A stretch of DNA of 59,319 nt, taken from contig CALEJF010000019.1 in NCBI GenBank assembly GCA_937898625.1, positions 1-59,319 of the forward strand, in the 5' to 3' direction. The notes beneath the pieces were generated by a model. That model did not search any database. It saw nothing but the letters and a program-made list of their open reading frames with translations, and was not told where the DNA came from. How positions within the stretch are numbered: the first letter of the stretch is position 1; the number at the start of each line of letters is the position of its first letter. This stretch comes from an uncultured Clostridia bacterium. GTDB lineage: Bacteria; Bacillota; Clostridia; Oscillospirales; Acutalibacteraceae. Position numbers and translations under genes: made by a program. This document shows positions 17,020-25,781 of this stretch, in pieces.

Positions 17020-17053
17020 GCCCTGTATCTATTGATGCAGGGCATTGTTTTTT
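17020..17053 (+). terminator. Terminator of the GtrA-like gene
   Basis: GCCCTGTATC / GATGCAGGGC, then ATTGTTTTTT. It lies just before the next start, so the downstream gene may be read partly by read-through. Confidence 0.8.
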
Positions 17054-17063
17054 AGGTGATACC

Positions 17064-17990
17064 ATGAAAAAATTTGAAAAGCCCTATAAGATAATCTCCG
17101 TAGTTCTTTCCATTATATTTTCTGTTTGTCTTGCCATCAGTCTTTTTTGTGCAACTACAATAAGTGCTGCAAAAGTTTACCTGACCTCTGACAAATTTGA
17201 TGCACAAATTGAGAGTATGGATTTGGTTTCTCTTAAATTCATACATAACGGCGAAAAAATTACCTTGGATAAGTATGTGAAGGATTATGTATCAGCAGAG
17301 ATTGATAGTTATATAAAGAATAATCCTTTAAGCGATTACACAAATTTTCTATATCCCTTTGCAGGTACAATTACAGACCACGCTGTTGACCGTTTTTTGT
17401 CCTCCGATTATGTTAACAAGGTAGTAAAAACACAAATACATTCAATAGTGGATTATTTTATTGTTGAAGGTGATGTGAACGAGGCAAAAGAGAGAATAGA
17501 AAAAGGTATTACCCTTGAAACAAATCCCGAACTCAATTCTGATAACGCTTCTTCTTACGAGGAAAAGGTCAATATTGAGGTCAAAAAAGCAGTTTTACAG
17601 TATATTGAAACTGAATCCGAACTTACCACGGACCAGATTATCATACTTGTTTCATTTGAAACAGTGGATACCCTTAGTACAATTAGTGCTGTCCTCGCTT
17701 TTCTCCTTGTGTTAATTAACCTTCCTTTTGCGTGGCGGTCCCTTCTTTATTTGGGTATTTCAGCAAACATCTATTCATTTATGTTATATGTTCTTGAACA
17801 CAAATTCTCTGAAAAATTCAGGGAAATGAATGATTTGGTTTCATACCAATTTTTAAAGCCAATAATGGATGAATATCTGCCCTATGGTGAAAAAGCCTCT
17901 CTGTATGGAGTTATTGGTATAGTTTTATTTATTGTAATAATTGTAGTGATAAACATAATAAGCAAGAAAAAAGAAGATAAGAAATCCTAA
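17064..17990 (+). CDS. Membrane protein of unknown function
   Basis: A 308-residue protein. I chose ATG 17064 (MKKFEKPYK), which has AGGTGAT upstream; the frame is open further 5' but overlaps the terminator and the previous gene. It has one N-terminal membrane helix (about 12-35), a 170-residue external or loop domain rich in charged residues, then two or three helices (about 210-255 and 280-305) and a basic tail KKKEDKKS. I do not recognise the family. The topology is that of an envelope protein with an extracytoplasmic domain between membrane anchors. Confidence 0.7.
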   Translation: MKKFEKPYKIISVVLSIIFSVCLAISLFCATTISAAKVYLTSDKFDAQIESMDLVSLKFIHNGEKITLDKYVKDYVSAEIDSYIKNNPLSDYTNFLYPFAGTITDHAVDRFLSSDYVNKVVKTQIHSIVDYFIVEGDVNEAKERIEKGITLETNPELNSDNASSYEEKVNIEVKKAVLQYIETESELTTDQIIILVSFETVDTLSTISAVLAFLLVLINLPFAWRSLLYLGISANIYSFMLYVLEHKFSEKFREMNDLVSYQFLKPIMDEYLPYGEKASLYGVIGIVLFIVIIVVINIISKKKEDKKS

Positions 17991-18011
17991 GGTTAATCCT
18001 TAGGATTTTTT
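17983..18011 (+). terminator. Terminator overlapping the stop codon
   Basis: AATCCTAAGG (17983-17992) / CCTTAGGATT (17998-18007), followed by TTTTT. The left arm includes the stop codon of the preceding gene. Confidence 0.85.
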
Positions 18012-18078
18012 GATTTGTCTATAGTTTTTGATAGAATTATTAGTGAATAGTCTCAGCAAAACGAGTTCAAGAAATTTG

Positions 18079-18108
18079 TCAAATAAAAATGGTGGGAGTT
18101 TATCCCAC
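18079..18108 (-). terminator. Terminator of the amidohydrolase gene
   Basis: GGTGGGA (18091-18097) / TCCCACC (18102-18108), followed on the minus strand by ATTTTTATTT. The stem is nearly the same as that of the terminator at 67-97. Confidence 0.75.
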
Positions 18109-18117
18109 CTTGATTTC

Positions 18118-18912
18118 CTATATATTCAATATTCTTTTTGCGTTTTTGTAGAGAATTAAATCCTTTTCTTCCTGAGAAAGTGGCAGTGAATTTAGGATTT
18201 CAATTTCATCACTTGCTTTATTCCATGGGGAATCTGAGCCAAACAGAATTTTATCTGCACCATGATTTTTTACAATTCTTAAAAATTGGTCGTGGGGATA
18301 ATAATTCATCCCCATTGATGTATCGAGGTAAAAATCTGTTCCAACAAGATATTTTTCAACATCATCCCACTGGCGTTGACCACCAAGGTGAGCAGCGACC
18401 ATTATGCCTCCCCTCATCTCCTTGGAGATTTTAGCAAATTGCTGTGGAGTGCTGTGAATTGGTGGCGGAAAAGAAGGGTCATACCCTGCGTGAAAAAGAA
18501 GAATAAGACCTTTACTTAAAGCATAATCATAAGCTTTGAGCATCTTGGGTTCATCAATATAGAATTTTTGAAATTCAGGATGGAACTTTATTCCGGGCAA
18601 ACCAAGACTGCAAATAAAGTCAATTTCTCTTTTATAATCGTCAGTTTCAGGATGGAAACTACCAAAAGAAATAATCCTTTCACAGGTGATTTCCTTTGCC
18701 CAATTATTCTGTATCTCAGAATTCTTGGGTTTTGTTACTATAGGTTGAACGACAGATATATCTACACCAAATTCATCCATATTTTTCAAAAGTCCACTAA
18801 CCGTGCCGTCACTACACGGTTTACACTCGTCCTTACTGCTTTCCACAAGGGATTCTATTACCCATTCAGCAATTCTATCGTGAAATGCATGGGTGTGAAA
18901 ATCAATTACCAT
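18118..18912 (-). CDS. Amidohydrolase family protein (TIM barrel)
   Basis: A 264-residue metal-dependent hydrolase of the amidohydrolase-2 type. Metal ligands are visible at the N terminus (MVIDFHTHAFHD), in the middle (PGIKFHPEF and LLFHAGYD), in VAAHLGG, and in the final Asp of FGSDSPW. The substrate is unknown; related enzymes act on aromatic acids (decarboxylases) or cyclic amides. RBS GGAGG precedes ATG. The upstream gene on the same strand encodes a sugar-isomerase-like TIM barrel, so both may share a message. Confidence 0.85.
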   Translation of the reverse strand: MVIDFHTHAFHDRIAEWVIESLVESSKDECKPCSDGTVSGLLKNMDEFGVDISVVQPIVTKPKNSEIQNNWAKEITCERIISFGSFHPETDDYKREIDFICSLGLPGIKFHPEFQKFYIDEPKMLKAYDYALSKGLILLFHAGYDPSFPPPIHSTPQQFAKISKEMRGGIMVAAHLGGQRQWDDVEKYLVGTDFYLDTSMGMNYYPHDQFLRIVKNHGADKILFGSDSPWNKASDEIEILNSLPLSQEEKDLILYKNAKRILNI

Positions 18913-18957
18913 AAACTTCCTCCAATTTGTATATATAAAGATATTATATGATAAAAT

Positions 18958-19809
18958 CTATTTTTCAAACATATCTGCAAGTTTACGAGCAGAGTCCTTG
19001 AGTTTTTTAACACATTCAGGGACATCTTCCTTTTTGTAATTATCAAGATAATAACTTGCTTCCAATGTAAAATACCCATCATAGCCAATTTCTTTTAATG
19101 CTTTTACTATTGGCACAAAATCAATCTTCATCGAAAATGGAATTTGGTGGGAATCGTGAAGTTTGTCGTTATCGTGAATATGTAAGGCTTTAAGGCGACT
19201 ACCCAATGCCTTAATCATTTCAACTGCAGTCGTGTCACTACCTTTCATTTCGGCGTGACCTATATCAAGACAAGCAACAAAAAAATCATCAATTACTGCA
19301 TCAAGGTGTGCATTGAAACTTTCAGGGGTTGCGCAGGCAGCGAAACAGGAATGTTTTTGAAACGGTTTCCAATTCCACATATTTTCCGTTGCAATTTTCA
19401 CATTATGCTCCTTGGCAAATGGCAAAAGTTCAAAATACATCTGCGCATTTTCTTCTGGGTTACCATCATTCATAGGGTGAATTACGCAAATCTCCCCTCC
19501 CGCCTCAGCAACACATTCAATGGCGCGTTTAAGATAATCTGCGCTTTGGGGCGAACTTGGAAATGGTGCGTGCCCTTGGTTGCAGACTATTCCGTTATCA
19601 AGTCCGATTTGGCGAAGTTTTCGTGCAAAGGAAAGATAATCGCTTTGTGCAGTTGGGTGTTTTGTAGGCACAAGCAAACCGTTTTTCTTTTTACACATCT
19701 GAAAAAGAGAAAAATCCCAGGCATCAAATCCTGTTTTTGCCACAAGTTCAACGGCTTTTTCTTCCCCTATATGTAATGCTATTGAATCTATTTCAGTTGA
19801 AATTTTCAT
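18958..19809 (-). CDS. Sugar-phosphate isomerase/epimerase (xylose-isomerase-like TIM barrel)
   Basis: A 283-residue protein of the AP-endonuclease-2/xylose isomerase superfamily. Visible marks are the start ISTEIDSIALHIG, GFDAWDFSLFQ near residue 30, CLDIGHAEMKG around residue 175 and the C-terminal GYDGYFTLEASYY. Members isomerise or epimerise sugars or polyols using a divalent metal. The substrate is not clear. It begins with ATG overlapping the TGA of the upstream DUF2809 gene by four bases (ATGA), a sign of coupled translation. Confidence 0.85.
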   Translation of the reverse strand: MKISTEIDSIALHIGEEKAVELVAKTGFDAWDFSLFQMCKKKNGLLVPTKHPTAQSDYLSFARKLRQIGLDNGIVCNQGHAPFPSSPQSADYLKRAIECVAEAGGEICVIHPMNDGNPEENAQMYFELLPFAKEHNVKIATENMWNWKPFQKHSCFAACATPESFNAHLDAVIDDFFVACLDIGHAEMKGSDTTAVEMIKALGSRLKALHIHDNDKLHDSHQIPFSMKIDFVPIVKALKEIGYDGYFTLEASYYLDNYKKEDVPECVKKLKDSARKLADMFEK

Positions 19810-20210
19810 AAAGCACCTCTGCTCTTTCTTTTTATAATATAGTCAAACACGGCAAAAACAACGCATCCTATTCCGTAACAAAATATATCTGCAAAAGAGA
19901 ATGTTCTGCCAAGCAATACTGAAATGAACGAATTGTTATCTAATCCAAAAATTTTTACAAAGTCAAAATATTGACCAATTTCTACAAGTAACGAAAATAA
20001 AAACACTAACAATGGTGTAATACCGAACTTTTCAGGAATAAAGAACCTGACAAAGCAACATATCAGCACCGTGACAAGCATATCTCCGACATAAGGACGG
20101 ATAAAATCGTCACGCATAAATAGGGCTATACAAATCTCTATTGCAAATATCAAAAGAAAAGATGCACCATAAATCATTTTTAATTTCTTTTTAATTTCAG
20201 TCACCACCAT
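19806..20210 (-). CDS. DUF2809 small membrane protein
   Basis: A 134-residue protein with four hydrophobic helices. RPYVGDMLVTVLICCFVR and the last helix with FSFADIFCYGIGCVVF fit the DUF2809 family (VanZ-like fold, function unknown). It is the first gene of a three-gene minus-strand cluster with an isomerase and an amidohydrolase. The start at 20210 (MVV) has only a weak ribosome binding site. Confidence 0.75.
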   Translation of the reverse strand: MVVTEIKKKLKMIYGASFLLIFAIEICIALFMRDDFIRPYVGDMLVTVLICCFVRFFIPEKFGITPLLVFLFSLLVEIGQYFDFVKIFGLDNNSFISVLLGRTFSFADIFCYGIGCVVFAVFDYIIKRKSRGAL

Positions 20211-20301
20211 AATATACTATTATAATTCTAATATAAGAAATCGTTAAAATCAACACAATAAAAATTTTGTCAAAAAATTTAAAAAAACTTTCAAAAAAGA
20301 C

Positions 20302-20330
20302 TTGACTATTCAGTTTTGTTATGGTATTAT
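20302..20330 (+). promoter_or_regulatory. Promoter of the tRNA-Thr/tRNA-Tyr unit
   Basis: TTGACT (20302-20307), 17-base spacer, TATTAT (20325-20330), 16 bases before tRNA-Thr. Confidence 0.8.
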
Positions 20331-20346
20331 ATCCAAGCGTTGAAAC

Positions 20347-20422
20347 GCTGGTGTAGCTCAGTTGGTAGAGCAGCTGATTTGTAATCAGCAGGTCGGGGGT
20401 TCGAGTCCGTCCACCAGCTCCA
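20347..20422 (+). tRNA. tRNA-Thr (TGT)
   Basis: Acceptor GCTGGTG pairs with CACCAGC, the anticodon stem-loop CTGATTTGTAATCAG gives anticodon TGT, the T-loop is GGTTCGAGTC and CCA is encoded. Confidence 0.97.
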
Positions 20423-20442
20423 TTTTTTTGTAAACTTAATAT

Positions 20443-20527
<85 letters not shown>

Positions 20528-20530
20528 AAA

Positions 20531-20556
20531 AAGCACTTCGAAAGAAGTGCTTTTTA
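20531..20556 (+). terminator. Terminator of the tRNA unit
   Basis: AGCACTTC-GAAA-GAAGTGCT followed by TTTT. Confidence 0.9.
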
Positions 20557-20561
20557 TTATG

Positions 20562-20700
20562 TTTGCCTACGGCAAATGATGTCATTACATTAATGATATT
20601 CACTTTGTGAATGATGTCGCTACGCTAACTGTTTATGGCAAACATCACATCATTACGAGTGAAACGAGCAACATCATTATGCAAAGCATAACATCATATA
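20562..20700. repeat. Array of short hairpins with TGATGT spacers
   Basis: Small hairpins alternate with a constant short motif. TTTGCC-TAC-GGCAAA, TTA-CAT-TAA, TTCAC-TTT-GTGAA and GC-TAC-GC are separated by TGATGTCA, TGATAT and ATGATGTC. The second half carries the motif in the opposite sense (ACATCATT) with ATGC-AAA-GCAT. Similar arrays occur at 20918-20990, 25670 and 29568. No protein is encoded. Confidence 0.6.
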
Positions 20701-20744
20701 TTTTTATTCAATCCGTTATTATCATATGTGCAAAATAAAAAAGA

Positions 20745-20810
20745 GGTGGATTCGAAAGCCCGTTAAGAAAACGATTCAGTGAATCGTTTTTAGGGCATGG
20801 TTCTTCCACC
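20745..20810. other. Nested inverted repeats, possible structured RNA or MITE
   Basis: Three nested stems: GGTGGA (20745) / TCCACC (20805), GCCC (20758) / GGGC (20793) and AAAACGATTC (20768) / GAATCGTTTT (20781). The layout is a long hairpin with internal loops. It sits between the two copies of the tRNA-Tyr 3' flank. I recognise no family. The rest of 20700-20870 shows nothing. Confidence 0.35.
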
Positions 20811-20869
20811 AGGTTCCTGCTATATCCCAATTCATTCCGGAAAACACACCTAAAATTTAATCAAGAGCA

Positions 20870-20985
20870 ACCCCTGCCCACCATAAAAAGCACTTCTTTG
20901 GAAGTGCTTTTTAGTTTTATTCGCCTTCGGCAAATGATGTCACTATATTAATGATACTCACTTCGTGGGTGATGTCGCTTTGCTA
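20870..20985 (+). repeat. Second copy of the tRNA-Tyr 3' end, terminator and hairpin array
   Basis: The 14 bases ACCCCTGCCCACCA match the tRNA-Tyr 3' end (20514-20527). They are followed by a second terminator with the same stem AGCACTTC/GAAGTGCT (20889-20908) and by a diverged copy of the hairpin array CGCC-TTC-GGC, AAATGATGTCA, CAC-TTC-GTG. The unit is about 115 bases long, 356 bases from the first. It is not a working tRNA. Confidence 0.75.
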
Positions 20986-21035
20986 ATTACATAAAGCGAC
21001 TATCAAGAACTAATTCATTATGAGTAACATATAAT

Positions 21036-21064
21036 TTGCATAAATACTGAAATTATGCTATACT
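21036..21064 (+). promoter_or_regulatory. Sigma-A promoter of yitT-like gene
   Basis: TTGCAT (21036-21041), 17-base spacer, TATACT (21059-21064). Confidence 0.75.
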
Positions 21065-21093
21065 CATTTTATAATAAGTATATGGAGGTAATA

Positions 21094-22014
21094 ATGGGTA
21101 AAGTCGATGTTAAGAAACTTAAAAACCAGGTTTTTGAGGATTTAAAAGGATTAAAATTCAAGAATTTTCTTATTCTTTTTTTTGCGGGTATTATAAATTC
21201 CATAGGTGTTACCATGTTCTTAGCACCTGTCAATCTCTATGACAGTGGTGTTTCGGGCACATCAATGCTTTTGTGGCAAATTACTCCTGAAAAGTTTACA
21301 CTTTCTTTTTTCCTTATAGTCATCAACATCCCCCTTTTCCTATTTGGTTTGAAAAAGCAGGGATTACAGTTTACAATCTATTCAGTTTGGGCTGTCTTGA
21401 TTTACTCACTTTCTTCTTTTGTGATTACGGATATTCTGCCTGTTGATGTTTCAACTGCTTCACCTTTTGCAGGTCAGGACTTAATTCTCTGTGCCATTTT
21501 TGGCGGACTGATTTCCGGTGTTGGCAGTGGACTTACAATCCGTTACGGCGGTGCTATTGATGGCATTGAGGTTATGGCAGTTATCTTTTCGAAAAAACTC
21601 AATATGACCGTCGGCACTTTTGTAATGATTTACAATGTTATTCTTTATATCATAATCGGTATCATTTTCAGAAGTTGGGAATTGCCACTTTACTCAATTA
21701 TCACTTATGCCGTGGGTATTAAATCAGTTGACTTTATTGTTGAAGGTCTTGATAAAGCAAAGTCCGTTATGATTGTTACAGAAAAAGAGGAAGAGGTGTG
21801 CGAAGCATTAAGTAATAGTTTTGGTTATGGTGTTACTCAAATTCACGCAACGGGATACTATTCAGGGAAATCCCGTTCAGTTATTTATTTTGTTGTAAAC
21901 CGTTTTCAGATTGCAAAACTTAAATCAATTGTTTCAGCCATTGACTCCTCTGCTTTTATTACGATTTCAGAAACTTCTGACGTTTTAGGAAGCAGTCTTA
22001 AAGGGAAAAATTAG
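21094..22014 (+). CDS. YitT family membrane protein with DUF2179 domain
   Basis: A 306-residue protein. I place the start at ATG 21094 (MGKVDVKKL), six bases after GGAGGT; the frame is open further upstream but overlaps the promoter. It has about five or six membrane helices (DUF161, about residues 25-215) with the typical FGGLISGVGSGLTIRYGG, then a cytosolic DUF2179 domain (about 220-300) starting KSVMIVTEKEEEVCEAL. Family function is unclear; transport or sensing has been suggested. It has its own promoter and is followed by a separate TRAP operon. Confidence 0.9.
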   Translation: MGKVDVKKLKNQVFEDLKGLKFKNFLILFFAGIINSIGVTMFLAPVNLYDSGVSGTSMLLWQITPEKFTLSFFLIVINIPLFLFGLKKQGLQFTIYSVWAVLIYSLSSFVITDILPVDVSTASPFAGQDLILCAIFGGLISGVGSGLTIRYGGAIDGIEVMAVIFSKKLNMTVGTFVMIYNVILYIIIGIIFRSWELPLYSIITYAVGIKSVDFIVEGLDKAKSVMIVTEKEEEVCEALSNSFGYGVTQIHATGYYSGKSRSVIYFVVNRFQIAKLKSIVSAIDSSAFITISETSDVLGSSLKGKN

Positions 22015-22052
22015 TATATATAATATGTATTAATAAAAATTTTCCATAATCC

Positions 22053-22081
22053 TTGCATATTTTTTAATTTTATTGTATAAT
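22053..22081 (+). promoter_or_regulatory. Sigma-A promoter of the TAXI-TRAP operon
   Basis: TTGCAT (22053-22058), 17-base spacer, TATAAT (22076-22081). Confidence 0.8.
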
Positions 22082-22136
22082 GACTGTAATTAATTTTCGC
22101 CGAATGTATATTTATGCGAAAAAAGGAGGATTTATT

Positions 22137-23090
22137 ATGAAAAAAAGATTAGTAGTAGTTCTTGCATTAGTTCTTGTTTTCACATCTGTTTTCTTTACAG
22201 CTTGTGGTGACAAGAAAGCTGAACAAATCATTGTAGGTAGTGGTGGTTCAACCGGTACATATTATGGATTCTGTAATGTTGTTGCAACAGTTCTTAATGA
22301 AAAAGCCGGTATACAACTTATGGTTCAGTCATCCGGTGCTTCAACAGCTAACATTCTTGGTATCGCCGATGGTGAAGTAGATATGGCTATCGTTCAGAAT
22401 GACGTTATGGACTACGCTTACAACGGAACATCACTTTTCGAAAAGCACGGCAAAATTCAGAGTTTCTCAACTCTTGGTGCGGTTTATGCAGAGATTTGTC
22501 AGGTAGTAGTTCGTGCTGATTCAGGTATCAAGACAATTGCTGACCTTAAGGGCAAAAAAGTTTCTGTTGGTGACAGCGGTTCAGGTGTTGAATTTAATGC
22601 TCAGCAGATTCTCGGTGCTTATGATGTTACTTTTGAGGATATCGAAAAATCAAATCTTAGCTTTAACGACTCAGCAAATGCTCTTAAAGATGGCACAATT
22701 GATGCTTTCTTCTGCACAGCAGGTGCTCCGACAGTTGCAATTACAGACCTTTCAACAACAACAGGCATAGTTCTTCTTGGTATCGATGATGAACATCTTG
22801 CTAAACTTCAGGCTGATTATGCTTTCTATACTGCGTATAATATTCCTGCAGATACATACAAGGGTGTTGGAGAAGTTACAACAGTTGCCGTTAAAGCTAC
22901 ATTTATCGTAAGCAACGACCTCGATGAAGAAACTGTTTATCAGCTTACAAAAGCTATCTATGAAAACAAAGATAGCTATGAACATGCAAAAGCTAAGGAA
23001 ATGAACCTTGAATATGCAGTTACAGGTATTACCGTACCTTTCCACCCGGGTGCAGACAAATACTTTAAAGAAGTTGGTGCTATAAAATAA
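22137..23090 (+). CDS. TAXI-type TRAP transporter solute-binding lipoprotein
   Basis: A 317-residue substrate-binding protein of the TAXI family. The signal peptide ends in a lipobox (VFFTAC), so it is membrane-anchored outside the cell. Conserved motifs follow: IIVGSGGSTGTYYGFC, then VQSSGASTANILGI and ADGEVDMAIVQND. It hands a carboxylate-type substrate to the membrane permease two genes on. The start is ATG 22137 behind AAAGGAGGA; an upstream in-frame ATG at 22080 is inside the promoter. Its stop overlaps the next start (TAATG). Confidence 0.93.
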   Translation: MKKRLVVVLALVLVFTSVFFTACGDKKAEQIIVGSGGSTGTYYGFCNVVATVLNEKAGIQLMVQSSGASTANILGIADGEVDMAIVQNDVMDYAYNGTSLFEKHGKIQSFSTLGAVYAEICQVVVRADSGIKTIADLKGKKVSVGDSGSGVEFNAQQILGAYDVTFEDIEKSNLSFNDSANALKDGTIDAFFCTAGAPTVAITDLSTTTGIVLLGIDDEHLAKLQADYAFYTAYNIPADTYKGVGEVTTVAVKATFIVSNDLDEETVYQLTKAIYENKDSYEHAKAKEMNLEYAVTGITVPFHPGADKYFKEVGAIK

Positions 23091-23617
23091 TGAGCCATAA
23101 AACCTTGGCTCCCACTAAAAAAAGGTTAGTTATAGCAGCCGTTTTAATGATAATCATTACAGCGGCTGCTGTTTTAATAAGTTTTATGTCCACTCCCTAT
23201 CTTGTTATGTATGTTTCGGATACAAACGCGAGATATATTACTCAGAAGGCAGAGGACGGACTTATGTTTTCAGTGGAGTTTATTCATTCAGTTAACCAGA
23301 CTCCTGTAAAGGATACTTATATTATAGAGAATGAGCAAATCCGTGCTTATTCTACCATTTATCGTTCCTTCGGTGCAGGTGTACAGACTGCACTTGAAGA
23401 TGGTCAGACAATGACCTATGATGATGACGGAAATATGGTCATTACAGGTTTTGATATTACTTATGACCCGTTAAGATATATTGTGGGTACGGTTTCCGAC
23501 CATATACTCACCATTGATGGCAAGGAAATCAGTCTTCGTGACCTTTGCGGGAGGAATGCAAAGGTTGTTTTTGAAATTGCCACACCATTTGAAATTCTGA
23601 CGAAAGGATTGTTGTAG
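23090..23617 (+). CDS. DUF1850 protein of the TAXI-TRAP operon
   Basis: A 175-residue protein with one N-terminal membrane helix (about 12-35) and an external beta domain with FSVEFIHSVNQTPVKDTY and YRSFGAGVQTALEDG, the hallmarks of DUF1850. This family occurs almost only between TAXI binding proteins and fused TRAP permeases and is likely an accessory subunit. It overlaps the previous gene by one base and ends three bases before the permease start. Confidence 0.9.
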   Translation: MSHKTLAPTKKRLVIAAVLMIIITAAAVLISFMSTPYLVMYVSDTNARYITQKAEDGLMFSVEFIHSVNQTPVKDTYIIENEQIRAYSTIYRSFGAGVQTALEDGQTMTYDDDGNMVITGFDITYDPLRYIVGTVSDHILTIDGKEISLRDLCGRNAKVVFEIATPFEILTKGLL

Positions 23618-23620
23618 TTA

Positions 23621-25597
23621 ATGTCAGATGTAAACACAAAACCAATTACTATGGAAGCTGACGAAGAAGTTATTGATGTGGATAAAATTATGGCTGACTT
23701 TGATAAAGAGTCAAACACCCGTCATTTCTCAGGCATCTTCCAGAAGATTATCAAAGGCGCTATGGTGCTTTTCTCCCTTTATGTTATGTTCGACGGTTGG
23801 ACAGGCACCATGGAGAAAAGGCAAAAAATGGCATGGTTTATCGGTATTATCGTGCTTTTTGCCTTTATTATCTTCCCAAGTCACAAAAAAGAAAAAAAGA
23901 AGCTTAATCACGTGCCCTTCTACGACTGGATTTTTGCTGCATTAGGTTCAGGTGCATTCTTCTACTATGCTATTAACTGTCAGGAAATTATTGACAGAGC
24001 ATCAAGAATCAATGAAATCGATATTGCAGTTGCCATTGTTGGTACTCTTTTGTTATTTGAGGCTTGCAGAAGAGTTGTAGGACTACCTATCGTATGTGTT
24101 TCAGCAGCATTTATTGTCTATGCATTTTTTGTAGTTAATCGTAACCCGTTGAGAGTAATTGTGTATAAGCTTTTCTATACAACAGAGGGTATTGCAGGTA
24201 CACCACTTAATGTTTGTGCGTCCTTCATTGTTCTCTTTATCATTTTTGCCTCATTCCTTGAGCAGTCAGGTATTGGTGCTTTCTTTGTAGACCTTGCTAA
24301 CTCAATCGCAGGTAAATCAATTGGTGGCCCTGCAAAGGTTGCTGTTATTTCAAGTGCTATGGAGGGTATGTACTCAGGTTCATCAGTTGCCAACACAGTT
24401 GGTAGCGGTTCTGTTACAATCCCTACAATGAAACGTTGCGGATATAAACCCGAGTTTGCTGCTGCAGTTGAGGCTGCCGCTTCAACAGGTGGTCAGATTA
24501 TGCCTCCTATTATGGGTGCTGCTGCTTTCCTTATGACTGAATACACAGGTCTTCCCTACGCACAGATTGCTATTGCTGCAATTCTTCCTGCTGTTCTTTA
24601 CTTTACAGGTATCTTTATGATGATTCACTTTGAGGCAAAGAAGCTTGGTCTTAAGGGACTTCCAAAGGAAGCAATTCCTAATTTCTTCAAGCTCCTTTTA
24701 ACAAAGGGCTACCTTCTTCTCCCCGTTATTGCTCTTGTTGTGGCAATGAACCACTTCTCACCTGCAAAGGCTGCGATTTTAGCTATTCTTGTTGCTATTG
24801 CAGTAAAGCTTGTTGAAGGCATTGTTAAATCAATAGCACATAAGAAATTTGAGTTTGATATTACTCTTTACATTAACTCACTTGCAAACGGCACAAAGAA
24901 CGCTATCGGTGTTGCTCTTGCTTGTGCAGTTGCAGGTTGTATTTCTGCAATGGTTCAGCAGACAGGTCTTGCTAATGTGCTTTCATCATTGGTACAGTCT
25001 GCTTCACAGATTCACCCGATATTTGCTTTGATGCTCACAATGATTATGTGTATCATCCTTGGTATGGGTGTTCCTACAACAGCAAACTATGTTATTATGG
25101 CATCAATGGTTGCTCCTATTCTTATGAATAGCTTAAGTCTTCCTGTCCTTGCTGCTCACATGTTTGTATTCTACTTTGGTATTGTTGCTGATATTACGCC
25201 TCCTGTTGCCCTTGCAGCGTATGCAGGCTCAGCTATTGCGAAATCCAATCCGCTTAAGACGGGTGTTACTGCAACAAGACTTGCCATCACAGCATTCATT
25301 GTTCCGTATATCTTCGCTTTCAGTCCCGAAATGCTTATTATCGGCTCCGATAAGCCTTGGTATGAAATAGTACTCCTTGTTATTACTGCTCTTTGCGGTA
25401 TCTACATTATCTCTGCCGGTATGGAAGGATATATGTTCAAGGATATGCCTTGGTGGGAGAGAATTCTTGCTCTCGTTGGTGGTCTTTGTATGGTTATCCC
25501 TGGCATTGTAACTGATGCGGTTGGTCTTGCACTTATTATTCTTGTATTTGTTATTCAGAAAATCGGTGCAAAAAAAGAACAGACAAAAGTCGCATAA
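23621..25597 (+). CDS. TRAP transporter fused permease (4TM + 12TM)
   Basis: A 658-residue permease joining the small (DctQ-like) and large (DctM-like) TRAP subunits, as is normal for TAXI systems. The region SSAMEGMYSGSSVANTVGSG and the following FAAAVEAAASTGGQIMPP are the conserved core, and MGVPTTANYVIMASM comes later. About 16-18 hydrophobic segments are visible. It uses a sodium or proton gradient to import the substrate held by the binding protein. The start is ATG 23621, shortly after DUF1850. A strong terminator follows. Confidence 0.95.
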   Translation: MSDVNTKPITMEADEEVIDVDKIMADFDKESNTRHFSGIFQKIIKGAMVLFSLYVMFDGWTGTMEKRQKMAWFIGIIVLFAFIIFPSHKKEKKKLNHVPFYDWIFAALGSGAFFYYAINCQEIIDRASRINEIDIAVAIVGTLLLFEACRRVVGLPIVCVSAAFIVYAFFVVNRNPLRVIVYKLFYTTEGIAGTPLNVCASFIVLFIIFASFLEQSGIGAFFVDLANSIAGKSIGGPAKVAVISSAMEGMYSGSSVANTVGSGSVTIPTMKRCGYKPEFAAAVEAAASTGGQIMPPIMGAAAFLMTEYTGLPYAQIAIAAILPAVLYFTGIFMMIHFEAKKLGLKGLPKEAIPNFFKLLLTKGYLLLPVIALVVAMNHFSPAKAAILAILVAIAVKLVEGIVKSIAHKKFEFDITLYINSLANGTKNAIGVALACAVAGCISAMVQQTGLANVLSSLVQSASQIHPIFALMLTMIMCIILGMGVPTTANYVIMASMVAPILMNSLSLPVLAAHMFVFYFGIVADITPPVALAAYAGSAIAKSNPLKTGVTATRLAITAFIVPYIFAFSPEMLIIGSDKPWYEIVLLVITALCGIYIISAGMEGYMFKDMPWWERILALVGGLCMVIPGIVTDAVGLALIILVFVIQKIGAKKEQTKVA

Positions 25598-25617
25598 AAA
25601 TATAATTAACCAATGGT

Positions 25618-25653
25618 AAAAGCGTTGTGTTTATAAGGCACAACGCTTTTTAT
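25618..25653 (+). terminator. Terminator of the TAXI-TRAP operon
   Basis: AAAAGCGTTGTG / CACAACGCTTTT (25618-25650) followed by TT. Confidence 0.9.
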
Positions 25654-25669
25654 TTGCTAAGTTGAGGTT

Positions 25670-25776
25670 TATGTGGCTTCGCCACAGCGATATAAAATTC
25701 CTGATGGAATTTGCGATATACCTTCGGTGAGATATATACTGATGCATACGATATATTTGCTGACGCAAATTCAAAT
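25670..25776. repeat. Array of short hairpins with CGATATA spacers
   Basis: TGTGGC-TTC-GCCACA, AAATTCC-TGAT-GGAATTT, ACC-TTC-GGT and TTTGC-TGAC-GCAAA are separated by GCGATATA, GCGATATA, GAGATATA and ACGATATA. The stems differ while the spacer stays constant. Same design as at 20562 and 29568. It ends at the pheS promoter. Confidence 0.65.
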
Positions 25777-25781
25777 TTGTC

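Noticed and set aside
25670..25776. CRISPR-like array with short repeats
   Set aside because: Linkers are only about 7 bases and the intervening pieces are self-complementary, so these are hairpin arrays rather than repeat-spacer units.
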